Assembly: GCA_021613375.1 (NCBI GenBank)
Contig: CM038714.1
Span: 41,567,623-41,631,622 of the forward strand
Reading direction: 5' to 3'
Origin: Megaleporinus macrocephalus
Lineage: Eukaryota; Chordata; Actinopteri; Characiformes; Anostomidae
DNA length: 64,000 nt
This document shows positions 47,399 to 60,616 of this stretch, in pieces. The translations under genes and the position numbers were made by a program. The notes beneath the pieces are model-generated. The model saw nothing but the letters and a program-made list of their open reading frames with translations. It had not been told where the DNA came from and did not search any database. Positions within the stretch are counted from its first letter, which is position 1. Each line of letters opens with the position of its first letter.

Positions 47399-48014
47399 CT
47401 GGTTCACACTACACCACTGTTTGAGTCGTCAGGTTTTTGTGTCGTTCACACTACGTGACTGGTTGAGCTGTAATCGGGATTCTTTCAGTTGTGGTTTTCA
47501 CACTACATGACTGATCGGCGACACGGGGTCATGAATTACACGACTTTTACTCTGGAGAACCGCGACTCATCTGGCTTCAGTTCAAAAACATGTTATCATC
47601 ACGAAAACACATGAAAACTAAACACGTGAGAGCTAGCGATACCACGTAGAACAAAGAAGTTCCAAAACGGACATCAATAAACAAGCGATACAAGTTGTTA
47701 CTGCGTTGATCTGCAAGAAAGAAGAAAACGTTACGAAGATAGATAAAGACACGGGGCCAGCAGGGACTGTCTGTTCTGCAGAGAGAGCTGGAGGTAGATA
47801 TTTAATATTTTATCAATGAAAACGTACGTGTCGCCTGCAGCCGCAGTGATATTGCGTGAACAGTGACGCGGTCCTCTCTCTACGTGATCCCATTGGCTGT
47901 AGCTAGACGCTGCTGTTGACTCACAGTCGCCGACTGGCCTAGATATTAAGCATGCTAGCGTCTTTCAGCCGTTCACACTGAAAAACCCGGCTAAAATCGT
48001 GTAGTGTGAACTAG
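47399..48014. mobile_element. TIR element (GTTCACACTACAC ends), about 615 bp
   Basis: The left end CTGGTTCACACTACACCA and the reverse complement of the right end CTAGTTCACACTACACGA are inverted repeats. Internal TTCACACTAC motifs recur near 47446 and 47497. No coding sequence and no clear target duplication were seen, so the superfamily is left open. Confidence 0.7.
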
Positions 48015-49364
48015 ACATATGTGTGAGGTTTAAAGAAATGTTACTGCATCATAAACCTGAACACAGACGCTTGTACAAAGACAGTGACACAAGTGCACAC
48101 TTCTACAACTTCTACACATACACTCGTCCTCTCATGCTCAAAAATGCATATGTGCACACTCCTGACCTTCAGTGACCGGCTGTGTGTGTGTGTGTGCAGC
48201 ACTGCACCATCTTAATGGAACAGCTTGTTAAAGCTCAGCGGCGTTAAAGGCTTACAAGGCCTGCAGGGGAATCAGGCTGCACCAAATATTGGGGAGAGGA
48301 AACTCACAAACTAACCCTAAAAAAAGCTGCATTGTTTATATTTCACTACTATACGGACTGTTACATTTACAAACAGCATATTCTTACAAACTGAATTCAA
48401 TCAAATTCAAGATTCACTGCTTAATAATCTGGTACACACCAAACCACAGTCAAAATCTGAGATTCAAAATAAACAAGAAGCACATTCAATCATTCAATTC
48501 ATGGTGATCTCTTTGTATCAGTTCCTATCGACAAATCAAGTCTGTGATGGCTCTGGCCTTAACATCATTGGCTTGCTGCAAATCCAGTTAAACAGCATAA
48601 GGGCTGGAGAGAATGCGTGTGTGTGTGTGTGCCTCCGAGAGTGAGTGTGCTTGTGTGAGTATGACAGAGGGAGAGGTAGAAGCTGGTGGGGGTTTAGGGT
48701 GATGAAGTCAATCCTGTCCTTTCTGCTGAGTTTACAAGACCTCACATGCTATAAATCAGCTGAACTGGCAGCATGCAGTGAAGCCCTGCACTCGTTTTTG
48801 CATGGGGCTCTTCCAGAACATAAGTGACTCCAATAAGACCTGTGATCTGTGATCCAGTATGAACCTGTAGTGTGTGAAGCTTTGCACACATGACTGTAGT
48901 TATCATGGAGTGAAGGGTCTTCTACAGATGTGACTATTGTGATATTCTACATGGAGATACCGTACTGTACATTGTAATAGTATTGCTATTTTGTTATATA
49001 CAATTTGTCATTAGCAATTGCTTCTGGGTGGTGCCCAGAGGTCAGCAGAGGACACGTGACATTGGCAGGAGTATAGTATGAAAATAAAATATCCTGGGAA
49101 TACTATGAGCACTAAAGGCTCACCTCAGGTGGCACCATCCAGAGATATCATTAACCAATGATCAAATTCACATTCTTTTTTACGAATGGAGAAATATTTA
49201 CTGAGCAGAAACCAGCTCCAAACACAGTATCTATGGAAAGCAAAATGGGTTCAAGAAGGATGTAAACCTGCACTTTGACATCGTTTTCTATTATTAATTT
49301 GACCCATAAGACTTTTTCACCCTTTCTGTTGTTCTAGTGTTGTGCAAATGTGTGTTTGTCCATT

Positions 49365-49690
49365 AGGGTTGTGCAATATTGATAAAAAACGATATCCCAG
49401 GGTCATCGGGCAAAGGCACTGTTTTAGTGAATGACTCTTCATAGTGAATTTTAGTGAAGCTCTTCATACTCCTCATACTTTGTGATGGAACGAGCAATCT
49501 TCAACGACTGCTTTTCAATACTCTCAATGCGCACTCGCAGCAGCTTGTACTACAGTATGAAGTAGTGAACTCGTAGCGTTGAGGCATTCTGATTGTTGTT
49601 TTTTCCCCCAGTCAGTAGCGTACTCCATAACATCAACTCACGCATCGTTACCATGCAATTCAGATATTATCGCAGACGATAGCGTCTATA
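49365..49690. mobile_element. Internally deleted relative of the 21833 hAT element
   Basis: It starts TAGGGTTGTGCAATATTGAT and shares CACTCGCAGCAGC, GTAGCGTTGAGGC, GATTGTTGTT and CAATTCAGATAT with 22080-22525. The right terminal repeat is not found. Confidence 0.65.
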
Positions 49691-50842
49691 ACTTTGATTT
49701 GATCAGGGGAATATGAATATGGGGGGGGGGAACTGAATCAGATGAAACAACATTGAAGCAAACAGCCTTGAAGTTGGCTTCTTATTTGCCAGCTTCTTGT
49801 TTAGACTTTCCTTTTCCACATTTTAAAATGGTGCAGACGTCAGACAATAACTGCTGCACTGCTTAAAGATGGAATGGGCAAATTTGAAGAAGCTGTCTTT
49901 TAACTTTCTTGATGGCAAAGCCCATGTTAAATCAACTCCACTGAAAACCCAAACACTGGACCCAAAGCTACCTTCCAATTCTGAGCCAGGTAACACAATC
50001 CATCACCTACTTAAAGTGCAGAGACAAAGGTTCTTCTTATATGCTCACTAGAACTGGAAGACAGGTATGTAACTATGTTCTTTTCACTGGCACAGTCATA
50101 CCCGACTCTACAAAGAAGGGCAGCTTAAAGTTGAGGAAGCTTTGAGTCCAGCAGAGAGAACTGCACTAACCTACGATGCGTAGACATCAAGGGCAGTTGA
50201 TTACTGTGTGACTACAGCTCTGTTCAAGCCAGGTTAGTTTTCCCAGTGAGGGTCCAGTAACTTAACAGTGAGTTGTGATGTGACTGGCCCATTCAGATTG
50301 GATAAAAGAACTCTGTAAATTCCCCCAAATTATCCCAAACAGTCTCAATTGAACCATCAGCGTCCGTATACAACAGCATTATGCAACCATCACCACATTT
50401 GTGAACAACAACACAAGCGCATTGCCATGCTATCGAGTTCATTATACTTTTCCTTGTTGGCCATTACAAAAACTTGTTGTTGATTTTAGTAGTCTTGTTA
50501 TGAACTTGAAATCAATCCTTGTCCTCAGATAAAACAAACAAACAAATAAAGAAAAAAAAAAACGGTCAGAATTTACTTTTCCCCCCGTTTGCTATTACAT
50601 TACTCAAATGCCAATTCAAGTAAGACCACTATTACTGAGGGAGCTCTGAGCTTGGCAAATACTAGAAGGTAATTTACTCCAGAATTAATACTTTGCCCAC
50701 GTAATACTAATCCCACTTGAATGGAGCTTATAATAGCAGTTTTTCCAAACTACAGCGGTACACAAAAGTCACACTGGAGCAAACAATGCAGAGCTTCTGC
50801 AAAACAAAAAGCAAAGAATGAGGAATTGCTGACAGATAAAAA

Positions 50843-51324
50843 TGATGGTTATATTGGCAGTTAAACAAATGAATGTAACATTACATCATAATACACGCTA
50901 CATATGCTCAGCATGTAGAAATAATAATAATAATAATAATAATAAAAATAATAATAATAACAGTAAATATCATAATCTTTAACATGGAATAATGATGAAC
51001 AGCTGGACTATACCATATATGTTCAATGTGAGCTGATCATCTGGAATTTGGGAAAAGTGCATCGCAAATACTGGCTGATATATCAGTCTAGTCCTACTCC
51101 ACAGTGCTCTCAAATATGATGAGCAAGATTTACCTGTCAAGCATCTAAAGAATGTTCTACAAACCACCTGTCATACAATCACACCTCCAGCTGCAATACC
51201 ATATGTAGTATTCATTTTACATCACTTAATTTTATTTTACCAAACAAAGCCCTATAGAGGTCAGAGGCACTCTAAAGCTGCTACTACATTAAAATCCAGT
51301 TACGTAGAACCTTTAGAGGAAATC
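50843..51324. repeat. 482-bp tandem duplication, copy 1 (uninterrupted)
   Basis: It begins TGATGGTTATATTGGCAG and ends AACCTTTAGAGGAAATC, and is followed at 51325 by TGATGGTTATATTGGCAG again. Contains a variable (ATA)n tract at 50921-50963. Landmarks shared with copy 2 include GAACAGCTGGACTATACCAT, ATCGCAAATACTGGCTGATA and CAAAGCTGCTACT. Confidence 0.82.
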
Positions 51325-51384
51325 TGATGGTTATATTGGCAGATAAACACATAAATGTAACATTACATCATATAATAATATGAT

Positions 51385-52294
51385 TTTTAATATGATTATG
51401 ACTTCATCGGCCGATATTTCTCCAATTTAGCCGATCCCGAGAGCCGATTGATGGCGTTAAACAGATGAGCCTAATTTCTGTATTTACAGCTAGCGTTTCA
51501 TCCAGAAAGAGGAGAACCCACTCCAGCCAGCTCCCTGCAATTCCTATCTGAACCACTAGGTGGAAAAACACACCCTTTCATTTTCCACAGACTGACTAAA
51601 GCGGTGGCGTCGTGAAAAAGGAAGCGCTGACAGAAAACACATCTTCCGTCTGGTAGTGTTTTACCGTATGTGACGCAGACTCATTCAGGACGTTTTTAAA
51701 ATGTGTAAAATCAGCGTGTCTCGCGGAGGAACCAAGACAAAGATATTTAACACTACTAATCTGATACAGCTTTTAGAGTACACCCTCGGCTGAATACAGT
51801 GAGTACCAGCAAACAGTAGAGCTAGCACACACAGCTAGCACAAAACAAATAACCCAGAACATCATGCAGACCAGATCTGACCGGTATGAACAGAACAGCA
51901 GCAACAATTCAAGATCTACATTTAATGATTACAGATTGTCGTTTAAAATAACCAGAGTCTGTGTTTAATGACTGCAGTTTTGACTGCATTTATTTAATTA
52001 GCTTTTTTAGTTTTAAATTAAGGGTCTAAATGTAATGATTACAGTTTTGGGGATATTTGTTTGATTTACTTTGTTTATTTACTGATAATTTTGTTTAAAA
52101 TATTATACTGTTTCATATGAGCTTGTTAAAAATGGTAATAAACCAGTTTAGACTGTTTTATGACTTGCGTGCGCTAATAACTACATGTAGCCCTACCGTG
52201 GCGTATACCCCGTCCTCTATCGGTATTGGCTATCGGCCGATCGTGCTTAAATGTGATTGGAATCGGCCTCAGAAATGCTGATCGGTCCATCTCT
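51385..52294. mobile_element. hAT-like fragment with ATCGGCCGAT motifs
   Basis: The right end contains GGCTATCGGCCGATCGTGC and AATGCTGATCGGTCCATCTC, matching widespread hAT-type ends. The left side shows TCATCGGCCGATATTTCTCC without the outermost terminal repeat, so it is truncated there. No transposase frame seen. Confidence 0.65.
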
Positions 52295-52718
52295 AATAAT
52301 AATAATAATAATAATAATAATTATAGTAAATAGTAATAATAATAGTAAATATCACACTCTTTAACATGGCATAATGATGAACAGCTGGACTATACCATAT
52401 ATGTCCAATGTGAGCTGACCATTCGGAAATTTGAGAAAAGTGCAAAGATGCTCTTTAACCTCGACCCAACTGGGCAATCAAATTCCACAAGTTAAGTAAC
52501 AGCATGTCCTTCACTGGTAAAACCATGTCTTCCTAAAGGTCACACACTTTTACACTCTTACAGTCACGGCAACAAGCGAGGGTGTGTTTTCACTCCAAAC
52601 ACACTGTAGCTGTCTAAGAGTTCACACACACACACACACACACACTGCACTGAAACACACACAGAAACGCTGGAGCGGAACTGGAGTGTGTACGTGGCAG
52701 CTGGGCAGAGGGGCTGCA

Positions 52719-53068
52719 GTTGATGGGGGGGGTGGGGGTGCTGGGGTAAAGAGATGGAAAGAGGGAAAGCAAGGGAAAAAAGGAGGCTGTAAGCGAGCCA
52801 GGAGGGGGAAAAAAGCAAGAAGGAGAGAGAGTGCAAGTGAGAAAGTATATAGTGAGCACATTAGATGTATAGCGTACGACAGCAGAGAGCAAGAGATCAC
52901 AGCCCCAGAGAGAAGGTGAAAAAAGAAAGGAAGGAAGGAAGGAAGAAAGAAAGCAACATCAGAGACGGAGGGAGAAAAGAAGAATGGGGGAAGAGAGAGA
53001 GAGAGCGAGAGAGAGAGAGAGAGAGAGCGCACGAGAGAGAGAGAGAGTAAGAGAGAGAGAAAGGGGGT
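52719..53068. repeat. Long polypurine tract (~350 bp)
   Basis: Almost unbroken G/A on the plus strand: G-rich at the left (GGGGGGGTGGGGGTG), then GGAA and GA repeats (AGAGAGAGAGAGAG at about 53010-53060). A CA repeat precedes it at 52623-52645. It generates long false Ser/Leu/Pro-rich frames on the minus strand. Confidence 0.9.
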
Positions 53069-54259
53069 TGTGGTACCTGAGACTGAATGGAGTGAATGGA
53101 GATGCAGCAGATGGTGCATCTCATCTGCAAGTCATCTACACACATCACTCACACAGACACACAACCACAGACAAACACCAAAACAAACCACTGAACAACA
53201 GCCAAGCATACTGCCTCTGAATATATTTTGCATAAACTTCAAACATTTGTTTTTATAGCCTCATTCAGAACGTGATGTCTGCTACACACTCTAAAAAAGT
53301 TGGAACAGGAGCATGTTTACCTCTGCATTACATCACCTCTCCTTCCAGCATCACTTAATAACGGTTTGGGGACTGAAGATACAGAAGATACAACTGAAGC
53401 ACTTTAAGATGTGTAATGTTCTGCCATCCTTTAGCTGCGCAACTTAATAATGCAACCCAGCTTCAATAGTAGACAGGTCTGGTCTGTCTAGCACCCACAC
53501 TCTGATTACACAATCACGTAGTTGTAACTCATCAGACTACACTTCCACACACATTCTGTCCATTTCAGACGAGCTCGAGCTTTAACCAGTAGACAGCTCT
53601 TCTAGGTACTGTGTATATACACACACAACTCCCACAGTGCACAGCCCAGTCTTAATGCATGTGTGGATTCAGCGAGCAACAGTGTTTACTGACAAACGTT
53701 TAGTCTAAGTGTTCCTGAGCCCCTATAGAGATATCTATAACAGACAATGCCCTTTCTGAGTGCTGTGTCGTCTGAGGGCTCGATGGCCTTGAGCCTTCAT
53801 TTGCAGATTTCATCTTCGTTCTTTACTCACAGAGAGTTCTCCAGGTTCCCAGAATCTATTGATGGCAGTGTATAAGCCAAAACAGCTCAAATCCGTGTTA
53901 AGAAACATTATTTTTCAACTTTTTTGATTACATTTTAGCTCAGTGTTGAACCTCAATCGATGTGTGATGGACATTTCCAAGTGCCACCTGGTTAAGTAAT
54001 GTTTGTTGAACATTTCACAATGTTTCTCTTAATGTACCCCCCAATGCACATTACTGGCCACATAAGCTGATACGCATAATACAGTGCATCGCAAATACTG
54101 GCTGATATATCAGTCTAGTCCTACTCCACAGTACTCTAAAATACCATATGTAGTATTTATTTTACATCACTTTATTTTATTTTATCAAACAAAGCCTTTA
54201 GAGGTCAGAGCCACTCCAAAGCTGCTACTGCAGTAAAATCCAGTTACGTAGATTTTTTA

Positions 54260-56800
54260 CTTTCATTTTTGCATGGTTAGAATTAATTTCACTGTAAATT
54301 ATGCAATGTTTGCTTTGATGTTAAAGAAAACAATATGCTTTGTTCCTCTTTCCATAAAACAAGCATGGAAATTTTAGCACCTGCTAAAGAATTTCAAAGA
54401 TCTACAAGTAAAAAATAATTATTAGAAAATTATTAGAAAGCAACCTGCTTCTATTATGAGCAGCAAAACTAACTTCTAATGTTCTGAGATCTATGGCTTA
54501 CTTCTGCAGGTGTAATTGTCTCTCAGTGTAAATAGAAGCTTTTTCAAAGAGAACAGCCCCAGGAGGACATACTACATCACGCTACAGTTTCAGCAGACCT
54601 GCGTTTGTATGGAAAAGTCCGATGTTCTGTTGGAAAAGAGCGAAAGACTTGCAAACATCTTATTTACATCACATATCTTTAGCAAAACCTTTAGTGGGAC
54701 ATTCAGGGGAAAACATAAGTTACTACAAATACAAGTAAATATTTTTCAGTACTGGCCAATAGATTCCGATAACAGAAATGACTGATTTGAAGTAAGTTGT
54801 TAGTGTAACTGCGCAAAACATACATTGTGTAGCTCTGCAGTGGGGAGCAGCGGGTTTTGTTTCTTGTCTGAAAGATTTTATGCAATGCACAAAAACGCTT
54901 TGTCCATGCTATTTTATTCTAAACAACACGCTGCGCACCGAGTACTGAGAGATGGAGCTGCAGCTATACACTGAAACACACACGGTAGGACCAACACATT
55001 AATGTAGTTCGGTTACAAAAAAAAAAACAAAGCAGAAATGCTTATGTGGGGATTATCAAGCTAATTTAGACAAGGACCTCAATACTATGGCCCCCTTAAA
55101 ACAGGTTTTGCTAAGGGAAAAGAAAGATAGGCTGCGTTTTAGCATCTAGCTGCATGAGGCTGTGTTTTCTCTGTGCTGTTTCTTAAACTTTTAGTCTGGA
55201 GTTATCCAGGAGTTTCCTTATTGTACAGTCTTTGTGTTAACAGTATTTAAATCAGTCAATATGAGTAAAGTCTGCATTTACAGACTTTTTAGTAGGAAAT
55301 GTCCTCAGTTTCGCTCGTCTCCACCCGTATTAAGGAAGCAGTAATCTCTACCTGCTTCGTGTTCAACCTTTACGTCAGTAACACGTTTCTGTGTGAGCAG
55401 CTCCTCCTTCACTGCCCAGTATATAAGAATGATATCAGCCCTAAACCCGATACCAGGACCAGTATCAATGCATCCCTAATTTACATAATATAAAACTTGC
55501 TATGTAGATAATTCTGCAGATAAACAGTAGGTGTGCATTAAAATTCCTAAAGTTTGTTTTTTGTAAAGAAAAACATTGAAATGTATAAAATCCACAAACC
55601 ATTTCATACGACTGTATAGTACGTATTGCAGAGGAAGCAGCAGAGTGTAGCGTGACAGACTAAAAAATGATGGAAGTGACGTAACAGACCATATAAACAT
55701 TTGCAATGATGTTTCTGTACAAACAAAATTAGAAGGCACTTATGACAACCGCTCCACATTTGAAGAGATTTAGAAGGAAATGGCCGGACGAGGCCGTGGG
55801 AGAACAAAGCTGCAGTGTCAATAAAAAGGTAAAAGTTTAAAGAAACCAAGGACGCAAACCAAATAAATAAGTGCCTGTGCCCGAATAATATACCCTTTTT
55901 TTAAAGCAAGCTTAAAAGCATCCTGGGTGATAAGCCCAGCTGCCAGTCACTGTAACTTGGTGATATCTCTTTCTATGCGGGTAAAGATAAAACTGAAACT
56001 TAAACAGCCTAACAGGAAAACTGGATTAGGTGGAAAATGGAACTGATAAATGAACCAATTTGATAGTTCCTTTAAACAGCTTGTTTCTATATGCTACACC
56101 TGCCTAATAGGCTCTCAGTAAACAACGCAGGGAACTGTCCCATTGGAAATAAACACTCATTATTCCTACATGACCCAACATGTAGGGCAGACTTACATTA
56201 CATAAAAAGAAGGAAACAACAAATCAAATGGTTCCTCAACAGAAGAAGGAAACATTTCATTGTGTTCGACTGCGAGCTTGAGGACATGACCTTTCTCCTG
56301 GGTTTGCATTCTACCTGCTACTGCATGCACGGCTGTTCCTTCTTAACATTCTTCCTACAGTATTTCGGCGTGACTGTGTCTGAGACTAACCCACATAACT
56401 GAATGTAAACTGAATGTTAATCAGTGGAAACTACTTTGGTTTTATGGCCGCAATAATTCCTAAGAGAGTTTGGTAAGTGATATTTTAATGTATTCGCCTG
56501 CACAAGCTATTAAAACATACGAAGACAGCAAAGGAAAGACCAGAGCAGGTGGGATGGTTGAAGAAGTGACTGCTGATGTGTGGGGCTCTCTGTTCGCTTT
56601 CAGAACTTCTATTTTTTCTCTAGTAAGATGATTCATTATGATTTATTACATGTATTTTGTACACATTTCTCTCCAGTTCTATAGAGAACTGCATGTCAGA
56701 CAGTGTGAGAAGCCACACAAGCATGTCTAGCAAACTTCAGACACCAAACATGTGTTGACTGACGACACTTGGGGTAAGGAACAAACAGCGCAAGCTCGAT
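54260..56800. other. Intron 1 sequence, no exon supported
   Basis: AT-rich. A hAT-type right end, AGTATCAATGCATCCCTA, is near 55460-55478, possibly paired with degraded sequence upstream. No gene recognised. Confidence 0.55.
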
Positions 56801-56819
56801 TTCTGATTGAATCGTCGAA

Positions 56820-57110
56820 GTAAATGAATACGAGTTCGGATATCCGTATACTGGGACGGCCACGCCCACCTCGAGTGTGTTCAGGGCCGTGGGAGGCTCC
56901 GTCTGCGAGACGCTGGGTGACCTGGGCCTTTGTTGGCTGGCGGTGGGAAGGGCCGCCTCAGTCACACACACTGACACACACTCTGAAACACTCTGTGAAT
57001 GCTAAGCAGCGCGGCTATTGTGTGAAGCCGAGCAGCAGCAGCCGCATGGGCTTCCCATCACTATGGCAACGGACAGAGCACCACCCCCACTTACACACAC
57101 GCACACACAA
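56820..57110. other. GC-rich island within intron 1
   Basis: This block is clearly richer in G+C than the surrounding intron, with GGCCACGCCCACC, GCCGTGGGAGGC and GCAGCGCGGC. It could be an alternative eif4g3 promoter or first exon on the minus strand, or a regulatory element. Neither is shown by the sequence alone. No known protein similarity was recognised. Confidence 0.35.
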
Positions 57111-58265
57111 AAGCCCTGTGCTCAGCATCATCAACAGAAACACATGGTCCCACAATCAGAAAGGAAAAAGAAAGAAAGAAAGAAAGACTGAAGGACAGTC
57201 TATTATTGAGCGCTGCACATTTAACCCGACGTTTTCTTTAAAAAACAATGAAATTTCAAAATTACTTTTTGATTCTATTACTTTATTATTCAGATTTTTA
57301 ATTAAAGCTTCACTACGTAAGTAAGTTTGGTGGATTTGGTGACCTCTTTGGTGGAAACGTGAAACACTAAACACGCAGAAGAACAGGGTCAACTGTGCTT
57401 CTGGCCCCTTATGCAAGCAGATGAGTCTAACGTTTAAAGTCTTTAAAGTGTCTAAACTTGGCGAAGGACGTGTTTTCAGAGAATGTAAGGGAGATCATCT
57501 ACTACTGTCACCGTATTTTTATCAGATCTTGTTCAACTTCAAGCAGGACCTCCTTTCTGAGGCTGCATGTGATGTTAATACATGAAAACATATCACATAG
57601 TCAGAATTCCAACCCATACACCCAACATATAAATAATTGTTTCAGGCTTTCACAATTTGGACACTATAAGAAAAATACCCAATGTATATAATCAGTGCCT
57701 AATAGGGTCGTAACCGCACAATACCATAGTAACATGATGCCTACAGCAGGGTTAAGCGGGTTATATCTGTATAACTGAAAGCCATTCAATCCCATGAGTG
57801 CTTTGCCAACAACCAACGTCTTTAGTTACGTTAAACTATCCTCTCGTTTTGTAAGCTGCACATAAAAAGTGAGGATTAATCATTATTGACACATAGATGC
57901 AACTGAAATTTGGCCTGTAAGCGTCCACATGCTCACTCAGGGGCATCCACCAGTACTGGTCTGCACATCTTCATTAAAAACAATAGTTTTGAATGTTTGG
58001 ATGTTGCTCAACCAAAGTCAGAGCACTTCTTGTATTTCACATGGCATACATTTACACACATAAAAATAATTTTATCAGAAGAAAGGTTAGCTAAGCAAGT
58101 GTACGAAAAAACACAGGACACACTGCACCACCGCAAGAGCCTACTATAAAACGTTTCAAGGAGGGGGTGGAGTGGTGGTAAACCACCAAGCCACAGGAAT
58201 ACATAGCTTTTTCACTCTACCACACATGCAAATTCAAGTTGTATTTCATTCCATTATTAGTTAAT

Positions 58266-58267
<2 letters not shown>

Positions 58268-58350
<83 letters not shown>
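58268..58350. repeat. Microsatellite (TA)n
   Basis: About 80 bp of perfect TA repeat in intron 1. Confidence 0.95.
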
Positions 58351-58354
<4 letters not shown>

Positions 58355-58359
58355 ACAAA

Positions 58360-60450
58360 GTGCACCTATAAGATAAAGTGAATAGATACTAGAACAAATG
58401 AGGTGACTTGAGCTCATCAGTACATACATATATTTATTACACATTTACACACCACTTTACTAAAATCTCATCTTTCTAGTCTGCAAAACAAGCAGTATGA
58501 AGCAGCACTGCTTATGAGGTCTTACATGACCCAGATTGTAGTGCGAGAGCAGCTATTATTGCTCAATCACTTGGCTCTATGAAGTTCAAATACTGCTTGG
58601 TCATTCGAGCCATTCGAGGACACATTTTAAAGTGACACTCTGGCCAAAAATCAAATGTGCACCATTTCCCACCTTACGCCATGGTCAAACATGACTGTAG
58701 TTCTTCAGTTTAGTTCAGTTTAGTTCTTCAGAATATAACAACAGACCAAAGTATTCAAACTTAATGATGTCTGACATCATGTATTGTTTTTGTTAGGCAA
58801 TGTACTTATGGTAAACTAATGCTTTATAAACTCTAGGGACCGGCCAGTGGGTCCAGATTTTCCTTTCTTACTCTCATAGCTACAGAAGCTACATATAACA
58901 TTTATAGAACTTACCGAACATTCATATGAGTTACAGCCTTAAGACTAATAAGAAAACAATGAGACTTAAGTGTGAGGGATTTCGGCAGTACAGAGTTAAA
59001 CTAAGGTCAAAATCAAAGTAACTTTAGTTTTAGTTTAGTTTTAGGCAAATAATTCTGTCATCTGCGTCTTCTGCAAGAGAAAACTCAAGATAAGGCAGCA
59101 GCTTTCCATAAACCCACCTGCATGCTTGTTATTTTGCAGTGGGACCTCAGCAGAACAGCTCAAAATGAAACTTACTTGGTTTCGCATGGTTGATGTAGAG
59201 CAATCACTGGCCCGTTAGCTAATTACAGAGTCTCTCGGTGCTGAATGAGACTCTAATAGAGTGTTTCCCAATCCTGTGCTGCACTAACACACCTGATTCA
59301 ACTCACAGCTTATTACCAAGAGCTTCGTGAGGTTACAGGAGCATTATATTCATTTCTACATAATTTAATTCTTGAGCAAAGTCAGTCAGAGTGGTTTGTT
59401 ATGAAATGGTGCACTGAGGAGAAGCAGATTTCTTTACAGTGGTCATGGTGGGAACAAGGGGAACTAGAGCTCTCAATGTCTACAACCCAAATATAGCCAT
59501 TTTATTTACTATACAAAAAGACAGTGAACCTGTATGTTTCCTTTAGGGACTGTCTCCCTCTCTGTGCCATAAATCCATCAAAAAATGTTTTAGGAAAAAC
59601 ACATCTCATACCTATCATAAATCATCAGGCAGAGCATTTGAAACAATTTGATGTAACATGTTTTTCTAACTGAGCTTTTAGGGTCACTAAATACTTCTAG
59701 CAATAACTATTCTGTTCAGTTTAATTACATATTAACTATTTACTTATTAAGAAATGCTGAACATAACAGGTGGAATTCTACATGTAACTCAAAAATATGA
59801 AAACCTTACCATAATTTCACACTCGCAATTGAATAAAGCCAAGGAATTCTATGAAAAGTATAGATTCAACTTTTTCAACTCATACTTCATTTGTACACTG
59901 AACAATTTGGTTAATCTTTACCATATTTTGCCATAACCTCCATATTTGTTCAATCAAAATAATTGGGGAAAGGTTTATTACTAGACCATGAAAAGGCAGG
60001 TGTGAACACCCCCAGGACTGTACTGTAATCTGATCACTCAAACCACATTTGAAAGTGGCCAGAAATGGATCCCAGCCACATTTCACATGCGCAAACAGGG
60101 TGTAACACTGTTATTCATATACTGGTATTCATATACAGTTACGTGAGTGGAAATGCATTTGCCAAATGCTGACTAGCAGGTGAGAGAATAAACAACGAAA
60201 CAAAAGATGCTGAACAGGCAAAGCTGAAGCTAGACACAAACCAAAAGCCTTTGTGCACTTTTGACCGATAAAAGAATTCCAGCCACGTTTGTCCGCTCAC
60301 GGGAAAGAGTTAACGGTGAAACTTAAATGACCTGTGTCTCACCGCGCTGGGAAAAGTACAATCAGATCTCATCTGGCCACGCTGGGGCCGCATTTAAAGA
60401 AAAGGGGTAAATGGAAGGTGTAAACAGGCTCATAAAGGCATTCAGTTTTG
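58360..60450. other. Intron 1 sequence, no exon supported
   Basis: AT-rich intron. The stretch 59265-59340 resembles one arm of the palindromic MITE at 30381. Nothing else recognised. Confidence 0.55.
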
Positions 60451-60455
60451 ATTCC

Positions 60456-60616
60456 AGTCCTTGGGAACCTCAGCCAGCACACGTTTTCATCGCCTTCCAT
60501 TCTCTAGCACAGCAGAAGCAGGTAATCTGCATTTTGCCGCACTTGATTACCTGGCACAAGTGTGTGTAACTGAAAACCAAATAAAAATGTGGATTGGCTG
60601 GGGGTCCCTGAGGACT
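60456..60616. mobile_element. Small MITE with CAGTCCTTGGGAACC / GGTCCCTGAGGACTG ends
   Basis: CCAGTCCTTGGGAACCTCAG pairs with GGGTCCCTGAGGACTG as inverted repeats. A related copy, better preserved on its right side, is at about 61250-61360 (GTAATCTGCATTTT, GATTAC.TGGCACA, GGTCCCTGAGGACTGA). Confidence 0.58.

Larger units (their letters stand above)
51325..54252. repeat. Tandem duplication, copy 2, split into three pieces
   Basis: The pieces are 51325-51375, about 52295-52443 and 54085-54252. They align in order to copy 1. The first gap (about 51376-52294) is an hAT-like fragment ending CTGATCGGTCCATCTCTA. The second (about 52444-54084) is a 1.6-kb stretch with a CA repeat and a long polypurine tract. 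The second break falls at a shared GTGC in both flanks. Confidence 0.75.

Noticed and set aside
52564..53148. Long Ser/Leu/Pro-rich minus-strand frames and Glu/Arg-rich plus-strand frames, up to 165 codons
   Set aside because: They result from the polypurine tract and CA repeats. No homology or splice context.
56696..56977. Minus-strand 93-codon frame in the GC-rich island considered as an eif4g3 exon
   Set aside because: No confident acceptor/donor pair in frame and no similarity to the eIF4G N terminus. Kept only as a possible alternative promoter.
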